In this document: piece by piece, positions 1-61,486 of the stretch | Position numbering within the stretch: position 1 is the stretch's first letter | Layout: each line of letters begins with the position of its first letter | Origin: Muricea muricata | Lineage: Eukaryota; Cnidaria; Anthozoa; Malacalcyonacea; Plexauridae | NCBI GenBank assembly: GCA_963855995.1 | Contig: OY979730.1 | Location: 8,843,300 to 8,907,299 of the forward strand | Reading direction: 5' to 3' | DNA: 64,000 bases | The notes under the pieces: model-generated | The model's database searches: none | Told to the model about the DNA's origin: nothing | Seen by the model: only the letters and a program-made list of their open reading frames with translations | Made by a program: the position numbers and the translations under genes

Positions 1-765
1 AAGCCGCCAAAAAATTTGACTAAGTCAAAAACCTAGTCCATACTTTAGATGTATGAGTTGAAGACTAATTTATATATTTGAATACACACAACTCCAGAAC
101 TAGCTCATATCTCCTATAAGACGAACCAAAAATATTTTTAACAAAGAATTATAAACTGAGACGCCAATGCATGTGCAAGTGCAAATGATTGAAGGTTTTT
201 TTGTAATACTTGGATTGTTGTAATCTAGTTTGTTGTACACATAACAGTCAGTTGGCTAAATTTAATACAGCAAGTCTAAAAGGCTTCTATGCCCCCCCCC
301 CCCCCCCCTCCAATGTTTCAAGAATTGAGACTATCGTCCGATTACACCTTTCACATTGGCTACCAACCAATATTCAAGCCTCAACATTTTTGCGAATATT
401 CACATAAAAACGTCTCTCTGTCACCTCTGACTTGTTCTACCCCTCCTCCCCCTCCGCCTCCCCTCCCCCCGCCGAAACCTTATTGGAATGCTAAAAGCGT
501 ATTGGTGCTTATACATACTACATAGTCGAAGTTACACCTGGGATAGCTTGTAATCGAATTTTTACAGTTGTTTAATTAGAAGTTTTACTACCATTTGCAA
601 GCAACGTTTGCCGTTAAAACGTGCTAATTTAAACCTGTCAATCAAACAGTTTTTACTGCAAAACAACTATGTTTGCAAGCCCCGCCTTCAATGTTTCAAA
701 AACGTAACGCAATGTTTTGTATCGGTTTGTCGCTGTTTCGTGTTGGACTGTTGGTATTTAAATAA

Positions 766-1014
766 ATGTCGGTGCAAATCAAAGTTCTATATGGGCCTAA
801 CTACGACCGTTGCAAGAAATCGACGATTTCGGAGAGAAGATTTAAAGAATTAAATCTACAAAGCCTGTCTGGAATTGTAAGAGAGATAGTAGGGACATTT
901 TATGAAGCAGCAAAAACACTTCGAGTACGATATCGAGACGACGAGGGTACGTTCATGACGGTCACAAATGAGCAAGATATACAAGATGCAATTAACTCTT
1001 GTCAACCGATACAG
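766..1014 (+). CDS. PB1-domain protein, exon 1
   Basis: This exon encodes 83 residues that form a nearly complete PB1 domain, a ubiquitin-fold module that pairs with other PB1 domains in scaffold and signalling proteins. The start is the ATG in 'aaataaatgtcgg'. Both PB1 signatures are visible: a basic cluster near the start (VQIKVLYG, residues 3-10) and an acidic OPCA-like stretch near residues 56-76 (RYRDDEGTF, then NEQDIQDAI). The exon ends at CAG|gtacca in phase 0 and joins in phase to the exon that opens at 2675 after 'tgattatttcag'. The 1.66-kb intron is filled with transposon relics. The domain call rests on motif reading only. Partner and pathway are unknown. Confidence 0.65.
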
Positions 1015-1039
1015 GTACCAAAAGGAGATATCAACATCA

Positions 1040-1275
1040 CGCGTAGATTTAACTGCCCTCGAAATTGAGGACAAAGAAATACTCTCAATATCGCCAACTT
1101 CCTCCAGTATAGAATATATCTCCCTTAGTTGCATACAGCCTTTACCAGTTTTTAATATTTCGATGAGATCCAGATCTCCTTCTGAAAGCTTACTACAACG
1201 ATCCCCTCCCTTACGACCACAGTCAACTTGCGCTGTATCACAAAATTTATTCCAAATTTTCGCAACTGTGTTCAA
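1040..1275 (-). pseudogene. Tc1/mariner-like transposase relic, middle part
   Basis: The minus frame reads TVAKIWNKFC, then GRKGGDRCSKLSEGDLDLIEIL, then ILEEVGDIESISLSSISRAVKS. This resembles the paired helix-turn-helix DNA-binding region of Tc1/IS630-type transposases in animal genomes. Its continuation toward the N-terminus lies at about 2197-2345, on the other side of the foldback element at 1301-2191. No catalytic DDE region is present, because the relic stops next to the PB1 exon. It is non-functional. Family assignment is from general resemblance. Confidence 0.5.
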
Positions 1276-1300
1276 ATTTGATTAGGAAAGCTTTCGACAT

Positions 1301-1534
1301 ACATTTTGTCACAAATGAAAGCGATAATAAATTAATTTTATTTGAACGACGTTTCGATGTCATCTTTACATCATTTTCAAGTTCATTTAAAGTTCGTTAC
1401 GACTAGTGTGTTCATATGGCGAGTTCATGATTGCGTAAGCAAATAATTACATGAAAAGGGCGCGTGCAACTAAAACGCGGCAAAAATAAAGGCTTAGGTA
1501 TTACAATTATACTCTCCAATTATATTACATATAT

Positions 1535-1598
<64 letters not shown>

Positions 1599-1937
1599 TA
1601 GTAATTAAACACATACATAACATACAAACAAGCTAAACTATTAAATGTTTTGTTTAAACAAATACTTTAGCCTGAATCGAGTCAGACTGTGTGTTGAGAC
1701 TGGGCTTGTGTTGTTTAATGTACAGCATCTCATACAGTAAGCAATCATACTTTCCCTGACACTTCCTTAAAACTGAGAAACAGTTTACGACCCTTTCAGC
1801 ATCCTCAGCATGGTTAAACAACACAAGCCCAGTCTCAACACACAGTCTGACTCGATTCAGGCTAAAGTATTTGTTTAAACAAAACATTTAATAGTTTAGC
1901 TTGTTTGTATGTTATGTATGTGTTTAATTACTAATTA

Positions 1938-1969
<32 letters not shown>

Positions 1970-2191
1970 ATATATGTAATATAATTGTAGAGTATAATTG
2001 TAATACCTAAGCCTTTATTTTTGCCGCGTTTTAGTTGCACGCGCCCTTTTCATGTAATTATTTGCTTACGCAATCATGAACTCGCCATATGAACACACTA
2101 GTCGTAACGAACTTTAAATGAACTTGAAAATGATGTAAAGATGACATCAAATAAAATTAATTTATTATCGCTTTCATTTGTGACAAAATGT
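1301..2191. mobile_element. Foldback element with ~400-bp arms and TA-rich tracts
   Basis: Arms at 1301-1717 and 1814-2191 are reverse complements around a loop at 1718-1813. Both contain long alternating TA tracts, about 1540-1595 on the left and 1937-1962 on the right. The flanks carry a duplicated 'gtgttcaaat' (near 1268 and 2190), which fits a target-site duplication of about 10 bp. The left arm, read on the minus strand, holds a CTTGAAAA-hairpin-CGAAACGTCG motif (about 1347-1382), like the end of Penelope-type elements. The right arm lacks the GAAACGTCG part. The element interrupts a transposase-like frame. Confidence 0.75.
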
Positions 2192-2196
2192 GTTCA

Positions 2197-2345
2197 AATT
2201 GACGCGATAAGTATATATCTGCTATGGATTTATACGTAACTGGTAAATAGCCATTTACAGGATTTCCACCAGAGGATAAGCAGTGATCAATGATGAGGCG
2301 CCTGAAGTCCCCATCTAATGATTTTCCTTCAGTGTATGTTCTCCT
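2197..2345 (-). pseudogene. Tc1/mariner-like transposase relic, N-terminal part
   Basis: The minus frame reads AKRRTYTEGKSLDGDFRRLI, then IDHCLSSGGNPVNGYLP, then VTYKSIADIYLSRQF. This is the pattern expected just before the helix-turn-helix part found at 1040-1275. The two pieces are separated by the foldback element at 1301-2191 and share the duplicated 'gtgttcaaatt' at the break. Together they look like one minus-strand frame interrupted by an insertion. Confidence 0.45.
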
Positions 2346-2674
2346 TTTTGCGTTAACATTATTATAATTCGTCTAGCTGAACAGCGACAAACCGATACAA
2401 AACATTGCGTTACGTTTTTGAAACATGGAAGGCGGGGCTTGCAAACATGCTTGTTTCGCAGTAAAAACTGTTTGATTGGCAGGTTTAAGTTAGCACGTTT
2501 TAACGGCAAACGTCTTCGTTTGAAACGTAAACAAACATGATAAAATGTTCGCAGTTCGCGGTTGCTTGCAAATGGTAGTATCGTAAAAAACGTACTTCCA
2601 ACTATATTCACGGACTACTTCATTGACAGAAAATGTTCAACTGTAAGCTTATTCATTTTCATTGATTATTTCAG

Positions 2675-3649
2675 ATACCTTTGTCTCCATCAGACGTGCC
2701 TTTCCTAACGAACAAATTATCTGTCGATGATTCACTTGCTACTTTAGCAAACACAACGCATGCTAAACAAGTAATACCGACTAAACAAAACCCACCAGAA
2801 ACTACCTCTCTAACCAAAAATGTCGACCCTCATCACCCACGTACAACCTTAAGCAATAATTCCTCCCAATCTCGTAACCCATCCGATGATAACAATCAGA
2901 ACATACTTCACAATTTCAATCCAACAAGAAGCACAAATTCTCCCCACATAACCAATCAATCACATGAGGTAAACCCACCCACTACCACCAGCAAAACCCG
3001 TAACACCTTAAGCACAAAGCTGCCCCCTAACATCAACCCACCCCGTAACACCAACCCAACCAATGAAAGAAACTTAACCCTCAACACTAAGCGAACTCCT
3101 AACACCGATTCATCGTGTAAAACGAACCCAACCCACAAAACCACTCATCCAAAACAGGACACCAAACCACCCACCACCACCCATTCATCACGAAAAACCA
3201 ACTCGAACCACACCACCACTACTCCAACCCCTGGCATCAAAGCACTTGTCCCTGCCCGGCAAAGCCGCTCAAATCAACCTGATTTCCCACCAGATAATTT
3301 TGTTGGAGATCGTGTATTTCGTTATGGTGTCCACTATTGGGATATTAAAATCGACCACTCGAATTGTCCTGGTGATGACTCGTGCTTATTTTATATTGGA
3401 GTGATTAGTCACGTGAATGCTTGCACTATAACCTTCCACGGTTTCGTAAAATCAGATTGTTCTGAAGATCTTTCACTAGAGCTCGACATGTTCGACGATA
3501 GTTTGACCGTTGATGCGTCTTGGCTGCACGAACCCGCCGAGTTCGACGTTCATCTTTCAAGATTGTCCCCTTACTTACACCTCAGTTGTGAAACATGCAT
3601 AATACATGTCATGGACGCTGATTTTCACTGGCACTTTCAACAACACTAG
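2675..3649 (+). CDS. PB1-domain protein, exon 2 (N/P/T-rich linker, possible SPRY-like C-terminus)
   Basis: The exon opens after 'tgattatttcag', continues exon 1 in phase 0 (first codons ATA CCT TTG) and ends at a TAG at 3647-3649. The first ~205 residues are a low-complexity linker rich in Asn, Pro, Thr and Ser, with repeated 'NPT/NPP' and 'TTT' runs. The last ~115 residues look folded: VGDRVFRYGVHYWDIKID, then SCLFYIGVISHVNACTI. The 'f.yGvhYWdIkId...fyiGV' pattern recalls B30.2/SPRY domains, but the match is weak. A truncated copy of this exon lies at 7078-7691. Function unknown; a PB1 scaffold with a ligand-binding C-terminus is an inference. Confidence 0.6.
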   Translation: MPLSPSDVPFLTNKLSVDDSLATLANTTHAKQVIPTKQNPPETTSLTKNVDPHHPRTTLSNNSSQSRNPSDDNNQNILHNFNPTRSTNSPHITNQSHEVNPPTTTSKTRNTLSTKLPPNINPPRNTNPTNERNLTLNTKRTPNTDSSCKTNPTHKTTHPKQDTKPPTTTHSSRKTNSNHTTTTPTPGIKALVPARQSRSNQPDFPPDNFVGDRVFRYGVHYWDIKIDHSNCPGDDSCLFYIGVISHVNACTITFHGFVKSDCSEDLSLELDMFDDSLTVDASWLHEPAEFDVHLSRLSPYLHLSCETCIIHVMDADFHWHFQQH

Positions 3650-4089
3650 TGCGGCATAATAGATTGGGTTTCAATGAAGCGTTGGTACAATGATGCGATA
3701 TTCAAATAAATAGAAAGTTGTGGGCTTTGAGATGAGCTAGGAGATGTTATTGACTGCACCCTTTAGTACAACATGATTACTTTATTCCTCTGAATTTCAA
3801 AAACATTTGGTGTAGTTGCTGAAAACCAACTAATTGTTATGAAGAATGTATTGAAGAATGTTTAATTTAGGTGTTGCTCTAGTCTTGCTTTAACGCCCTG
3901 ATATTTTATTAGCAAAATTTTATAATATAGTCAGTACGTTATAGTTAAATTAAAGAGTTGTGTGACTGTGTTTATATCTACTCCTATTTATCCAAATCAA
4001 AAATAAAACAGAATAACAGAATCACCACTGATTTAGAAAAAAGTTCACGCATAAAAACATGCTAGTGTTGACAGCTTAAATTTCATTAA

Positions 4090-4745
4090 TGATCTCGCAG
4101 GGTAATAACCTATAACTATGCTAGCTTGGCATGTCGCCTGTAACTCTATAGTAACTTATAGTAATTATGTTCGCTGCCGATCGGTAGGGATGGAGACGGT
4201 AGCACGGCGATGCGATCGAGCTATGGCGATGCGATCGAGCTTCGCGATGCGATCGAGCTAGGCTCCGGAGATGTGAACCTTCATCAGGCTTGTCCTCGGT
4301 CATAACTAACATCAACACATCTGGAACCTAGACGGTACCCTCTCCATCCCGTGATCACAAAGTCACACGAGAGTCACACAACGTGAAACGCGTGGAAGAG
4401 AAAAAAACAAACGAGACGCAATAGCAAAACAACGGGACACACTTACCCGGATGGCGACAGATGGGTACCTGAAATCACATTTTCGGGAGAGTGGGAACGA
4501 GCGCACAGTCCTAAATAAAAAAAACTGACAAAACAATAAACGCCTATCTCCCCAATACCGTAGCTGCGAATGACTGAGCGGTTGGCAGGGGAGGGAGGTA
4601 GGGCGAACGAACAGTTAGCAACTGGCTAGGCGCAGGATAAGTGATATTTATACTGACCTAGGGGGCTACAAAACCCGGTACGCAATCCTCAGTCACGTGA
4701 CTAAGCAGCGAGCCCTGTTCGACTTAACTTCCTTTATTGAACCAA
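4090..4745. mobile_element. GC-richer insertion, possibly a solo LTR
   Basis: Flanking sequence at 3930-4085 and 4745-5600 matches 7840-8800 closely, but the matching copy lacks this ~650-bp block. The block is much less AT-rich than its surroundings. It carries three tandem copies of a 'gcgatgcgatcgagct' unit at about 4204-4260 and has no long ORF. An insertion after the duplication is the simplest reading. A solo LTR or non-autonomous element is possible, but no terminal repeat or target duplication was recognised. Confidence 0.4.
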
Positions 4746-5646
4746 TAAATACATATAACAACATAATTAATGATTAATGTATACTAAATTTGTGAAAACA
4801 CCAGAAATAATGACCTGAGACAAACACTAGCATAAAAACTCAGATTTGTAATAAAATCACACTTGTCCAGGAATACTGTTTCTACAAATTATTTATATAC
4901 AGCTTTTTCAATTGAGATTGTCATTGCAAAAGTGTAAACTGTGAACTATGAGTGCACAAAGGATGATAGGTTATTGTTCATTTAGGTCCTGATACTCAGG
5001 GAATTACCTTTGTAGCACGTAAATTTCCCGTCGTAAGTTTCCTATGCGCCCTCGATGATGTCTCAAATAAATAATTTCGAGTTTAGAGGTAAATATAAGC
5101 AATAACCCATCATCCCTTGCGTGCTCATAGTTTACATCTTACCCTTTTGGAATGACAACCTTTAGTAAATTAGCTATATATAACACAACTTTAACATGCA
5201 AAGTACAGTAAGTACCAAATTACATAATTGTTAATTTATTATACATAATGCTAATCGTTACAAACACCAAAAAGTAGATACAACATTTTGTTTGTCGTAT
5301 TAAGGATTACCCAAATAAATCAATTTATGAATTGTGAAAATGTTCATTAACAAATTAACAACCTCCACCCAAATATCAATAAATCTAACCCTTCATTTAA
5401 AACCAAAAATATCAAAATTACTCTATGTAATCAAATTCTTCATCTTAGTGTATAAGTACATTCTAACAACCAGCCATATTACTCTCAAGTTCACTTGCAA
5501 ATTCAAACTTCTCATCACAAACACAACACATGTATGTAATACCTGCTGTTTTTCTCAATTTTAACTCATTGGGGCGATCAAAACCATTGCCTTCTTTGTG
5601 AAATGTTATTTTATGTCTTGACACATTACTAGATGTTAAGAATTTT

Positions 5647-6561
5647 TTATTGCAAACACCACATTAATAAGGTTTCTCTCCTGCATTGTGTTCTTTTATG
5701 AGTCACCAAGTGACTTTGCTGTGCAAATCTCTGGTTACATACATCACATTCAAAAGGTTTCTCCCCTGTGTGTGTTCTTTTATGTCTTACCAGGTTGCTT
5801 GCAGTTGCAAATCTTTTGTTACAAACATCACATTCATAAGGTCTGTCTCCTGTGTGTGTTCTTTTATGTGCTGTCAACACACCTGCTTGTGTAAATGTTT
5901 TCTTACAAACATCACATTCATAAGGTTTCTCTCCTGTGTGTGTTCTTTTGTGTACTACCAAGCTATGTCCTGTTTTAAATCTTTTGTTACAAACATCACA
6001 TTCATAAGGTTTCTCTCCTGTGTGTGTTCTTTTATGTTTTACCAAGTTGCTTCCATCTGTAAATCTTTTGTCACAAACATCACATTCATAAGGTTTCTTT
6101 CCTGTGTGTGTTCTTTTGTGTACTACCAAGTTTTGTCTTGTTGTAAATCTTTTGTTACAAACATCACATTCATAAGGTTTCTCTCCTGTGTGTGTCCTTT
6201 TATGGACTACCAAGCTGCTTGCAATTGTAAATCTTTTTTTACAAACATCACATTCTAAATGTTCCTCACCTGTGTGCGTTCTTTTATGTGTCACCAAGTG
6301 GCTTTGCTGTGTAAATCTCTGGTTACAAACATCACATTCATAAGGTTTCTCTCCTGTGTGTGTTGTTTTATGTCTGCGCAGGGTGCTTGCAATTGTAAAT
6401 CTTTTGTTACAAACATCACATTCAAAAGATTTCTCACCTGTGTGTGTTCTTTTATGCCTGATTAAGTCTGATGCACGTGTAAATGCTTTCTTACAAACAT
6501 CGCACTCATGAACTTTCTGTCCAGTTTTCGTTCTACGTTTTACGGAATGCCTTGAGAACAT
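5647..6561 (-). CDS. C2H2 zinc-finger protein, 9-10 fingers
   Basis: This is a single-exon ORF of 304 residues starting at an ATG at 6561. After a short basic N-terminus (MFSRHSVKRRTKTGQK) come nine clean fingers of the CDVCxxxF...L..HKRTH type, joined by TGEKPYE linkers, then a tenth whose last histidine is Gln (HKRTQ). The frame then shifts into KRTQCRRETLLMWCLQ. In the alternative frame the expected last finger follows, but with a stop where paralogues have Glu (PY*CGVC). Canonical linkers imply nuclear, sequence-specific DNA binding; the target is unknown. No KRAB, SCAN or BTB domain is seen. It may be functional but C-terminally truncated. Confidence 0.8.
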   Translation of the reverse strand: MFSRHSVKRRTKTGQKVHECDVCKKAFTRASDLIRHKRTHTGEKSFECDVCNKRFTIASTLRRHKTTHTGEKPYECDVCNQRFTQQSHLVTHKRTHTGEEHLECDVCKKRFTIASSLVVHKRTHTGEKPYECDVCNKRFTTRQNLVVHKRTHTGKKPYECDVCDKRFTDGSNLVKHKRTHTGEKPYECDVCNKRFKTGHSLVVHKRTHTGEKPYECDVCKKTFTQAGVLTAHKRTHTGDRPYECDVCNKRFATASNLVRHKRTHTGEKPFECDVCNQRFAQQSHLVTHKRTQCRRETLLMWCLQ

Positions 6562-7077
6562 CGTCTACACTTTACTGTAAATCTTTTGAATGATTAATTA
6601 GCGTTAGAAACTTCGATCTTTGTTTTTTGGGGCCCAAAGCTACCAAATTAAATGAGCACACTACATTCCAATAATTACATCAAATATGGCGATAAGTTTT
6701 AATGTTTCCACTTGAATAGAGAAATTATCCACCTTGCAAGTGTGATCTTCCTTCAAAATTTCCAATGGTAAATTATAGTTTTCATGGATGAAATTTGCAG
6801 ACTCACTATTTCATATTTTATACAGATGTTTATGAATGGTCGCATCAATTTGTATGGAACATAAAAAGTAAAGTAGGATTTCTATTGAGTGATTTTACCA
6901 GATCCCACATTCCTTTACCTTGAACAAAATTGCGGCTTGACAATAATGGGGGAGGGGTAAACTTTGTCAAAAAAGACATAAAAGTTTTATCACATTCACA
7001 ATATAAGGGCAGCAGTTACTGAATAGAAAGAGGTTGGCTTTAAATAGGTGGGGGAGGGGGTGGTCAAGAAAAAATTG

Positions 7078-7691
7078 TCCCACCAGAAACTACCACTCTA
7101 ACCCAAAGTGTCGACCCTCTTCAGCCACGTACAATCTCAAGCAATAATTAACCCCAATCTCGTAACCCATCCGATAAAAATCAAAACATGCTGCACAATT
7201 CCAATCCAACAAGCAACACAAATTCACCCCACATAACCAATCAATCACACGAGGTAAACATACCCACTACCACCAGCAAAACCCATAACACCTTATTAAG
7301 CACAATGCTGCCCCCTAACATCAACCCACCCCGTAACACCGACCCAACCAATGAAAGAAACTTAACCCTCAACACTAAGCGAACTCCTAACACCGATCCA
7401 TCGTGTAAAACGAACCCACCCCACAAAACCACTCATCCAAAACAGGACACCAAACCATCCACCACCACCAATTCATCACGTAAAACCAACTCGAACCACA
7501 CCACCACTACTCCAGCCCCTGGCATTAAAGCACTTGTCCCTGCCCGGCAAAGCCGCTCAAATCAACCTGACTTCCCACCAGATAGTTTTGTTGGAGATCG
7601 TGTATTTCGTTATGGTGTCCGCTATTGGGATATTAAAATCGACCACTCGAATTGTCCAGGTGATGACTCGTGCTTATTTTATATTGGAGTC
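7078..7691 (+). pseudogene. Truncated copy of the PB1-gene second exon
   Basis: The sequence parallels 2790-3410 with small changes, including the N/P/T-rich linker and the start of the folded C-terminus (VFRYGVRYWDIKID...FYIGV). It stops abruptly in 'tatattggagt', where unrelated sequence begins (CAGGGTTGCCAG, a possible hAT-type end). No PB1 exon lies upstream and the last ~80 codons are missing. It is part of a duplicated block that continues at 7841-8800 and matches 3936-5570. Confidence 0.75.
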
Positions 7692-7731
7692 AGGGTTGCC
7701 AGATTGCATGCATAAATTAGCCAAACTTTTA

Positions 7732-8013
<282 letters not shown>

Positions 8014-8778
8014 TTAATGTCTACAAAATTTGTGAAAACTCCAGAAATAATGACCTGAGTCAAACACTAGCATGAAAGCACAGATTTGTAATAAAATCAG
8101 ATTTGTAATAAAATCACATTTGTCCAAGAATGCTGTTTCGAATAAGGTTGTCTAGTGTAAACTGAGAAGTATGTGCATAGTGTAAACTAAAGTATGAACT
8201 ATGAGTGCACAAAGGATGATAGGTTATTGTTTATTTAGGCCCTGTTACTCGGGGAATTACCTTTGTGGCACGTAAATTTCCACTGTAAGTTTCCTATGTG
8301 CCCTTAATGATGTTTCAAATAAATAATAGTGAGTTTTGAGGTAAATATAAGCAATAACTTATCATCCCTTGCATGCTCATAGTTTACAGCTTACTCTTTT
8401 GGAATGACAACCTTTAGCAAATTAGCTTTAGTAAGTACCAAATTACATAATTGTTAATTTATTATACATAATAATGCTAATCGTTACAAACATCAAAAAG
8501 TAGATACGACATTTTGTTTGTCATATTAAGGAATGCCCAAATAAATCAATTTATGAATTGTGAAAATCTTTATTAACAAATTTACAACCTCCACCCAAAT
8601 ATCAATATATTTAACCCATCATTAAAACCAAAAATATCAAAATTACTCTATGTAATCAAATTCTTCATCTTATTAGTGTATCAGTACATTCTAACGACCA
8701 GCAATATGACTCTAAAGTTCATGTGCAAATTCAAACTCCTCATCACAAACACAACACATGCATGTAATACAAATTTTA

Positions 8779-9857
<1,079 letters not shown>

Positions 9858-9869
9858 TTTGGTAAATCT

Positions 9870-12010
9870 TTTGGCTATGTATTTCTTCCAACTTAGCTAA
9901 AACTATACTTTGAATGATCAATATTTCTAACAATTACCTTTAAAACTTTGATTTAAGTTCTTTGGCGCACCAGCACTGTCAAATTAAATGGTCAAAATCG
10001 AATCGAGCAAACCAACATTACCAACAACCTTCTCAAAACATCATATTAGAATATGGCGGTCTCACTGATGGCGGCAAGTTTTAATGCTTCCACTTAACGA
10101 AAAAATTTTGCGAATTTTCTTCATATTTGATACTATAAAGTTCTCAAATAAAATTATAATATAGCATTTGTAAATTCTGAACGCTGATTGGCTAAGAGCC
10201 GTGTTGATATAACTCTATATGTCAACACGGAAAACTTCCCGCCACTTTTCTGTTAAAGTTCTTTGTGCTATATTATAATTTTTTATTCCACACAATTTCT
10301 CGTTTTTCCAATTTCCACTCGTGTTGATATAACTGTATATCAACACGGAAAATGTTTTATATTTCTTAAATATTAAATATCACCTTATAAACGGAAAACT
10401 TTCAACAGTATAACTTGCTCATTTTCTTTGATCATCATAGTATCTCAGTCTACACCCAATGTGTATTTTCCTCGAGGAAAATTTTCAAAATTCAACTCTT
10501 GTGTGGTCTTCCTTCTACTTCTAGTTCGATACTAGTACTATTTTGAAAGTTTTCACTTTTCATTTACATTACTATCTCGCTAGGGACCACCAAAGCACTG
10601 ACAAATGATCTGTGAAATTGAAAAAAAAAACGATATAACAGAACCATCGCTGATTTAGCAAAACGTTCACACACAAACACATGGAAGTTGTGAGAGCTCG
10701 AAATTAATTAACAAAATAACAAAATAATTGATGATTACTTTTAAAGAAGTGATTATATATATTCTGCGAATAACTATACTACAAATATCGTAGCAGGTTG
10801 CTATCTCTTGAAAATGTGGGTCGCATAACAAGCTTTAAACATAACAAACTTTACTGCAATAAAATATCAATTACAACTAAAAATATCAAAATAAATCCAT
10901 GTCATCAAATTCTTCATCTTAGACTGCAATAGTGTATTAGTACATCCTAATAATCAGACATATGACTCTCATGTTCACTTTCCGATCAATGTAAACAAAA
11001 GCTGTAATTTGACCCTGAACTCAAAGAAGCCAATCAAATGCTTAGTTTTTGAATTAACTTTTGAACTTCGCAACGAAGATCGGAATATCACAATGAAAAA
11101 TTAGCAGAAATCGACTGTAAGAACTTCGATGTAAGTTCTTTGGTGCACTAAAACTATTCAATATCATTAAAATGATCACGCCACATACAGTAAGAGCGCG
11201 CGAACACTGTAAGGAAATGTTCATTCGTGCACGAAACTATTTAACATGTTGAATATCCGACGCCGATAGCGAAAATCACACGAGAATTCTACAAACCCTG
11301 GCCCCTAGGAATGTGACATTTGATCGTTTATGTGTCTAAACAATTGTGTCCAAGATTGTGGAGCCCCGGTTACGCCGCCTACACAGGCCCTAGACCCTCT
11401 CTATTGTTATTTTATAACCTTTAGCTTGCCCTAGCCCTAGCCCTAGCCATATCCGTTTGACTTGTACAAATGATACAACGACATCCGAATGACTGACAGT
11501 TTTCACAAGCGATAGTTCTTAGCACATCTTATTGTTTAACTCGTTTTATAATTTATTCGAATCATGTTTACTTATAGTTAGTTATTTAAATCAGAAATGT
11601 TTACAATAAATGTTTACAACGATAAATAATTATACATCAAATGTTTAGCTAACCTTTATAAATACTTAAAATTACGCCGACTTTCAAAGTAATTTAATTG
11701 TTTTTAAGAATTACACCCAAACATTTGGGATCCTTTTAACAACCCACGGTTAGCGCTCACCCAGCTTTGAAGAATTATACTGCTCCCGGTGGGCAATGAA
11801 AACAAACGCATTGCTTACATTTTGAACTGCAATATTTTGCAAAATGTCATATACCAACTAAATATCATTTGTCTGGTTTGCTAAGCTCACACATGAAGCT
11901 AAACAGAGTTCCAATTGAAAATTAGTTCGAAAGATGCGAAATAGTTCACAATGTTTAACATTTGTGGAGCCCACTTTGTTATGAGCAGAATCGATTAGCA
12001 AAAATCGACA
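9870..12010. other. Non-coding interval with MITE-like inverted repeat
   Basis: No convincing gene was seen. At about 10151-10283 'attataatatagca' and its reverse complement bracket 'gctgattggctaagagccg'. A near copy of that motif occurs in the palindromic transposon at 47210-47300 and 51560-51650. A hairpin of 'gtgttgatataact' follows at 10321-10347. At 11424-11448 there is a short CCCTAG tandem run. Confidence 0.5.
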
Positions 12011-12016
12011 CCCTCT

Positions 12017-12247
12017 TTAAATCATTAAATGATATGTAAGGGCCCTCAATGACACCAGTGGAACATCAGTGAAGAGGTTACCTTGCAGAAACAAATGTGA
12101 TTTGATTTGGTAACTATCATAATCGTCATACAGTTTAGAATCATACATAACTGCATATGTGAACTTCGGGGTATTTTCCATCCCACTCCCCGCGCAGCAT
12201 TCACCTTTAGCAAAGCTGACTTTTGGGTTTGATACAGGGCTCTTCAT
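12017..12247 (-). CDS. Possible exon of an unidentified gene
   Basis: The minus frame reads MKSPVSNPKVSFAKGECC, then MENTPKFTYAVMYDSKLYDD. The segment is bracketed by a plausible acceptor (ttcaacag near 12253) and donor (CTGCAAG|gtaacc near 12080). It lies just downstream of the membrane-protein gene's last exon and could be an alternative tail exon. No domain is recognised. Confidence 0.22.
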   Translation of the reverse strand: MKSPVSNPKVSFAKGECCAGSGMENTPKFTYAVMYDSKLYDDYDSYQIKSHLFLQGNLFTDVPLVSLRALTYHLMI

Positions 12248-12398
12248 CCGCCTGTTGAATTCTTAACCAATGGAAAAACATTTTTTCTGCTATATCATAT
12301 ATAACTTTATACAGAAGAAACTTATTTGGTCGAGTACTATTGTGAATAGTATCAGGTTACCTTTGAACCAGAAGACACATTTTACGATATTTTGCGTA

Positions 12399-61486
<49,088 letters not shown>

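Larger units (their letters stand above)
580..2585. repeat. Inverted-repeat pair flanking PB1 exon 1 and a transposase relic
   Basis: The segment at about 580-740 reappears reverse-complemented at about 2375-2585. Shared landmarks include 'ccatttgcaagcaac', 'gccgttaaaacgtgctaa' and 'aacgcaatgttttgtatcgg'. The right copy carries about 50 extra bases. The pair brackets exon 1 of the PB1 gene and a minus-strand transposase relic. It may be the long terminal inverted repeats of a Tc1-like element, or an inverted duplication of the PB1 gene's 5' region; the sequence does not decide between these. Confidence 0.7.

Noticed and set aside
5686-6465. Plus-strand Cys-rich ORFs opposite the zinc-finger genes (also at 31117-31716 and 41703-42668)
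   Set aside because: They are antisense shadows of tandem finger repeats; the 84-bp period keeps a second frame open.
11424-11448. CCCTAG run as a telomere-like repeat
   Set aside because: There are only about three units and it does not match the animal TTAGGG motif; it is interstitial and short.
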